17,477 bases of DNA, taken from assembly GCA_937877595.1 (NCBI GenBank), contig CALFIY010000025.1:1-17477 (forward strand). The letters run 5' to 3'. Made by a program: the position numbers and the translations under genes. The notes below the pieces were generated by a model. That model saw nothing but the letters and a program-made list of their open reading frames with translations. It was not told the origin of the DNA and did no database searches. The DNA is from an uncultured Prevotella sp. (GTDB lineage: Bacteria; Bacteroidota; Bacteroidia; Bacteroidales; Bacteroidaceae). Positions 13,970 through 17,477 of this stretch are shown here, one piece after another; position 1 is the first letter of the stretch; every line of letters starts with the position of its first letter.

Positions 13970-15397
13970 ATGAAAGCAGTAAAATATTTTGTAATGGGAG
14001 CGCTGATGATAGGATTCAGCGGCTCTGTGAAGGCTCAGGACGGCACCAGTGCCGACGTGAATGCCGTAAAGAACATTATCAGTAGCAAACCTGCCGACCT
14101 GGACAAGCAGATGAAGCCGTTCTACAAGAAGAACAAGAAGAATGGTGAAAATCTCGTTGCTTTCGGCCGTGCCTTCCTTGAGGCAAAGGATACCGCCAAT
14201 GCTGCTGCCTGTGCACGCATGGCTCTGGAGACCGTCAAGAACAAGATGTATGCTCCTGCCTTCCTGCTGCTTGGCGATGTGGCTTCTGCCGGCGACGATG
14301 GTGGCAAGGCTGCCGAGTACTACGACCAGGCAATCTATGCCGACCCCAAAAATCCCGATGCCTACTACAGATATGCATTGGTATATCGCAAGATCAGCCC
14401 CGCAGGTGCCGTTGAGAAACTTCGTGAACTGAAGACGCAACGCCCCGATATCGAGGTAGACGAGATGATCGGCCGCATCTATTCACTTTCTCTGAAATAT
14501 GAGGATGCCATCAAGGCATGGAACAATGTGCCCATTGAGAAGATGGATCGCGCCAACATCGTAGAGTATGCCGTTGCCAACTATTTCCTTGGCCGTCATC
14601 AGGATGGTCTCGACGTGGCAAAGAAAGGTCTTGCCGTTCATCCACGTGCTGCTGCCCTCAACCGTATTGCCATGATGACAAGTTCCGAGTTGAAGAACTT
14701 TGAGGAGGCAGAGAAGTTCGGCCACAATCTTTTCAACAATTCCGACAGTGCAAAGATTTCGAGCGTCGACTATTACTACTTTGGTATAGTCTACGACGGC
14801 CTTAAGATGTACGACAAAGCCATCGAGCAGTATCTGCAGGCCCTTTCCACCACCGACGAGAGCAGCCTTATCAAGCGCGAGAACATTCTTAAGAAACTCT
14901 CCGACACCTATTCTGAGAAGCAAGACTTCGTCAATGCCATCATTCGCTACAAGGACTACCTCGGCGCTGTTGCAAAGCCATCGGCCAACGACTACGCCGC
15001 TCTTGGTTCGCTCCACATGCAGCATGGTGCATCGCTCACCGGCGATGCCAAGACGGAGGCTTTCAAGAAGGCTGACGCTGCATACGCCGACCTGGCACAG
15101 CGCTTCGAAGATGCCGCCGACTATGCCACTCTGATGCGTGCCCGTGCCAATGTGCAACTTGATCCTGAGACAAAGGAAGGCCTTGCACTTCCATACTATG
15201 AGAAACTCATAGAACTCATCAGTCCGAAGAGCGACTATTCTGCCAGCGACAAGGCTCGCCTCATTGAGAGTTATCGCTACATGATAGCCTACTACTATAT
15301 CACAAAGGACGACAAGGACAAGGCAACAGAGTTTGCTCAGAAACTTATTGCCATCGACCCGGAGAATGCGATTGCCAAGCAGTTACTTGGTATGTAG
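13970..15397 (+). CDS. Exported tetratricopeptide-repeat protein
   Basis: This 475-residue protein carries a signal peptide (MKAVKYFVMGALMIGFSGSVKA, cleavage after A22 in VKA-Q) and then consists almost entirely of helical repeats. TPR signatures recur, for example GGKAAEYYDQAIYADPKNPDAYYRYALVYRK (in two adjoining helices, about 107-137), LKYEDAIKAWNNVP, YDKAIEQYLQAL, FVNAIIRYKDYL and the final KATEFAQKLIAIDPENAIAK. It is probably periplasmic and probably a protein-binding scaffold. No catalytic domain is visible. It lies 103 bp after the lipoprotein gene, a wider gap than elsewhere in the cluster, which leaves room for a separate promoter, though I found only a poor match (TTTCTTTG) just past the preceding stop. 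A strong hairpin follows the gene. Confidence 0.88.
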   Translation: MKAVKYFVMGALMIGFSGSVKAQDGTSADVNAVKNIISSKPADLDKQMKPFYKKNKKNGENLVAFGRAFLEAKDTANAAACARMALETVKNKMYAPAFLLLGDVASAGDDGGKAAEYYDQAIYADPKNPDAYYRYALVYRKISPAGAVEKLRELKTQRPDIEVDEMIGRIYSLSLKYEDAIKAWNNVPIEKMDRANIVEYAVANYFLGRHQDGLDVAKKGLAVHPRAAALNRIAMMTSSELKNFEEAEKFGHNLFNNSDSAKISSVDYYYFGIVYDGLKMYDKAIEQYLQALSTTDESSLIKRENILKKLSDTYSEKQDFVNAIIRYKDYLGAVAKPSANDYAALGSLHMQHGASLTGDAKTEAFKKADAAYADLAQRFEDAADYATLMRARANVQLDPETKEGLALPYYEKLIELISPKSDYSASDKARLIESYRYMIAYYYITKDDKDKATEFAQKLIAIDPENAIAKQLLGM

Positions 15398-15421
15398 TAG
15401 AGATATCATTCCCCCTATTAC

Positions 15422-15478
15422 GTTGTACAAAGAATGCTGCTGCATCCGCCAGAGGTGCAACAGCATTCTTTGCACGAC
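15422..15478 (+). terminator. Hairpin at the end of the exb/tonB cluster
   Basis: CAAAGAATGCTG (15428-15439) pairs with 15461-15472. The stem continues inward after one C-A mismatch (TGCA plus wobble), and outward (GTTGT/ACGAC, after one mismatch). The loop is about seven bases. There is no run of T after it on either strand, so it may be a weak terminator or an RNA-stabilising structure. Confidence 0.5.
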
Positions 15479-15509
15479 AATGTAAGCCCCATGAATGTAT
15501 GAGAGAAAA

Positions 15510-17477
15510 ATGAGCGAACACATCAATCCACTCTTCCGCTCCTACGATACTCCCCATGATACCGTCCCTTTTGGCAGTATCACTCTTGCTGACTTCGAAG
15601 AAGCCTTCCATGAAGGCATCCGTCGCGACAATGAATATCTGGAGCGAACTATCAATAATCCTGAACGCCCCACTTTCGACAATACCATCATCAATCCTTT
15701 CAACGATGATGAAGGCTACTACGACCTTCTTGAGCGCACGTCGACGGTGTTCTTCAATCTCCTTTCCGCCGAGACCAACGACGACATGGACGCGCTGGCT
15801 CAGAAGATGCAGCCCCTGCTGACACAGCATGCCAACGACATGCGCCTCAATCCAAAACTCTTCGAGCGTATACGTCAGGTGCACCTGCATCACCGCAGGC
15901 TCACGGCAGAGGAGCAGCGCCTGCTCGACACCGTCTACGACGGCTTCGTGCGCAGCGGTGCACTTCTCTCCGACGAGGGTAAGCAGCAACTCCGCCAACT
16001 CACCGAGGAAGCCTCGATGCTTTCTCTCCAGTTCTCTCAAAATCTGCTTAAGGAGACTAAAGCCTTCAGTCTGCACATTACTGACGAGGCCCAACTCGAC
16101 GGCCTGCCCGACACTGCCCGTGAGGCAGCGGCTCAGACAGCCCGCGAGCGTGGGGTAGAGGGCTGGGTGTTCACTCTCGACATGCCCAGTTATTCGCCTT
16201 TTATGACATACTCCACGCAGCGCGACCTTCGCCGTCGGATGTATATGGCGCGCAACACGCTGTGCACTCACGACAATAGTGAGAACAACATCCAGATATG
16301 CAGCCGTCTGATCAACCTGCGCGGCGAGATAGCGCAACTTCTTGGCCATAAGACCTATGCCGACTATGTGCTGAAACACCGCATGGCATCAAACGTTCGC
16401 AATGTGTATCGTCTGCTCGACCAACTCATTGATGCGTATAAGCCGGCAGCCATTGCAGAGCAGAAGGAACTGAAGAAAGAGGCAAAGGGCATCGACAGAC
16501 TCATGCCGTGGGATGCCGCCTTCTACACCCATAAGTTGCAGATGCGCAAGTACAACCTCGACGCAGAGATGCTACGTCCATATTTCGAACTGAGCCGTGT
16601 TATCGACGGTGTGTTCGGACTTGCCACGCGACTTTACGGCATTACTTTCCGCGAGAACAAGGCCATCCCTGTTTATCATCCTGATGTCCGTGCCTATGAA
16701 GTGTTCGACCGCGACGGCAGTTACCTTGCCGTGTTCTATGCCGACTTCCATCCGCGCAAGGGCAAGCAGGGTGGCGCATGGATGACCAGTTATCAGGGAC
16801 AGTACATCACGCGCAAGGGAGAGAACATCCGTCCCCACGTCTCTGTCGTGATGAATCTTACAAAGCCGACAGCCGACAAGCCCGCCCTGCTCACTCTTGG
16901 CGAGGTGGAGACATTCCTCCACGAGTTCGGTCATTCGCTCCACGGCATGTTCTCCAACTGTCGTTTTGAATCGCTCAGCGGCACTAACGTATGGTGGGAC
17001 TTTGTCGAACTTCCTTCGCAGTTCATGGAGAATTACGCTGTAGAGCGCGACTTCCTTCGCACCTTTGCCTTCCATTATCAGACAGGCGAGCCGTTGCCCG
17101 ACGAACTCATCCGCCGCATCCGCCGCAGTCGTAATTTCATGTCGGCCACAGGCTGTCTGCGCCAGGTGTCGCTTGGCTTGCTCGACATGGCCTACTACAC
17201 CCGGCGCACCCCGTTCACTGCCGACATCATAACGTTCGAGAAACAGGCGTGGCAGAAAGCCATCATCGGCGAGCAGTTGCCCGACACGTGCATGACGGTG
17301 CAGTTCTCACATATCATGGCTGGCGGATATGCTGCCGGCTACTACAGTTACAAGTGGGCTGAGGTGCTCGATGCCGATGCCTTTGCCGTGTTCAAGCGCG
17401 GCGGCATCTTCAGTCAGAAGGTGGCACAGCGTTTCCGCGACAACATCTTGTCGCGGGGCCACACCGAACGCCCCATG
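15510..17477 (+). CDS. M3-family zinc oligopeptidase (peptidyl-dipeptidase Dcp/oligopeptidase A type), 3' end missing
   Basis: The frame stays open for 656 codons to the window edge; the family is about 680-700 residues, so only a short C-terminal tail is missing. It opens MSEHINPLFRSYDTPHDTVPFGSI, without a signal peptide, so the protein is probably cytoplasmic. The catalytic zinc site HEFGH lies at 471-475 and the third ligand is E500 in WWDFVELPSQ, the 29-residue spacing expected for M3 peptidases. A C-terminal segment (FSHIMAGGYAAGYYSYKWAEVLDAD) matches the substrate-binding region with conserved Tyr residues. These enzymes trim short peptides, using a deep channel that excludes proteins. 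ATG at 15510 is preceded by GAGAGAAAAA; ATG triplets at 15491 and 15499 are followed by early stops. Dcp and OpdA specificities cannot be told apart here. Confidence 0.93.
   Translation, partial: MSEHINPLFRSYDTPHDTVPFGSITLADFEEAFHEGIRRDNEYLERTINNPERPTFDNTIINPFNDDEGYYDLLERTSTVFFNLLSAETNDDMDALAQKMQPLLTQHANDMRLNPKLFERIRQVHLHHRRLTAEEQRLLDTVYDGFVRSGALLSDEGKQQLRQLTEEASMLSLQFSQNLLKETKAFSLHITDEAQLDGLPDTAREAAAQTARERGVEGWVFTLDMPSYSPFMTYSTQRDLRRRMYMARNTLCTHDNSENNIQICSRLINLRGEIAQLLGHKTYADYVLKHRMASNVRNVYRLLDQLIDAYKPAAIAEQKELKKEAKGIDRLMPWDAAFYTHKLQMRKYNLDAEMLRPYFELSRVIDGVFGLATRLYGITFRENKAIPVYHPDVRAYEVFDRDGSYLAVFYADFHPRKGKQGGAWMTSYQGQYITRKGENIRPHVSVVMNLTKPTADKPALLTLGEVETFLHEFGHSLHGMFSNCRFESLSGTNVWWDFVELPSQFMENYAVERDFLRTFAFHYQTGEPLPDELIRRIRRSRNFMSATGCLRQVSLGLLDMAYYTRRTPFTADIITFEKQAWQKAIIGEQLPDTCMTVQFSHIMAGGYAAGYYSYKWAEVLDADAFAVFKRGGIFSQKVAQRFRDNILSRGHTERPM

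Noticed and set aside
15345..16379. A 344-codon minus-strand frame spanning the TPR gene end and the peptidase start
   Set aside because: It crosses the terminator-like hairpin and is antisense to two well-supported genes; no family motif is visible.

Overview
The window looks like a chromosomal core region from a member of the Bacteroidales (Bacteroidota), probably Prevotellaceae. The evidence is promoter-like TAnnTTTG boxes, A/T-rich leaders with weak Shine-Dalgarno sequences, a Bacteroidota-type TonB with a charged rather than proline-rich linker, tandem exbD genes, and short TTGACA/TTGAAC-type intergenic repeats. The family-level assignment is inference. I see no phage, transposon, CRISPR array or defence island.

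Minus strand, 1-4331. Read in the direction of transcription: tRNA-Met(CAU), an intrinsic terminator, a DUF3737 beta-helix protein, a MalY/PatB-type PLP-dependent C-S lyase, an OPT-family oligopeptide transporter 12 bp further on, and the first eight codons of another, probably exported, protein. The lyase and transporter almost certainly share a transcript and suggest uptake and breakdown of peptides or sulfur amino acids.

Plus strand, 4469-8089. A divergent promoter precedes a small START/SRPBCC-fold protein, a long LptF/LptG-type lipopolysaccharide-export permease with an extra C-terminal domain, and the bifunctional riboflavin enzyme ribBA. A 427-bp gap (8090-8516) follows. It holds a possible gene remnant on the minus strand, a parS-like half site and an aminotransferase promoter. 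A class I aspartate-type aminotransferase comes next (8517-9710).

Plus strand, 9747-15478. A good Bacteroidota promoter drives a six-gene cluster: exbB, exbD1, exbD2, tonB, a PstS-like lipoprotein and an exported TPR protein. The first four make a complete proton-driven energiser for outer-membrane TonB-dependent transporters. The last two are accessory genes of unknown role. A 15-bp perfect hairpin inside the start of the lipoprotein gene divides the cluster in two, and a strong hairpin ends it. An M3-family zinc oligopeptidase begins at 15510 and runs off the right edge.

Nothing here is a clearly new molecular system. The points most worth a second look are the orphan PstS-like and TPR genes tied to the TonB energiser, the hairpin between tonB and the lipoprotein, the similarly oriented intergenic repeats, and the unusual T-arm of the tRNA.
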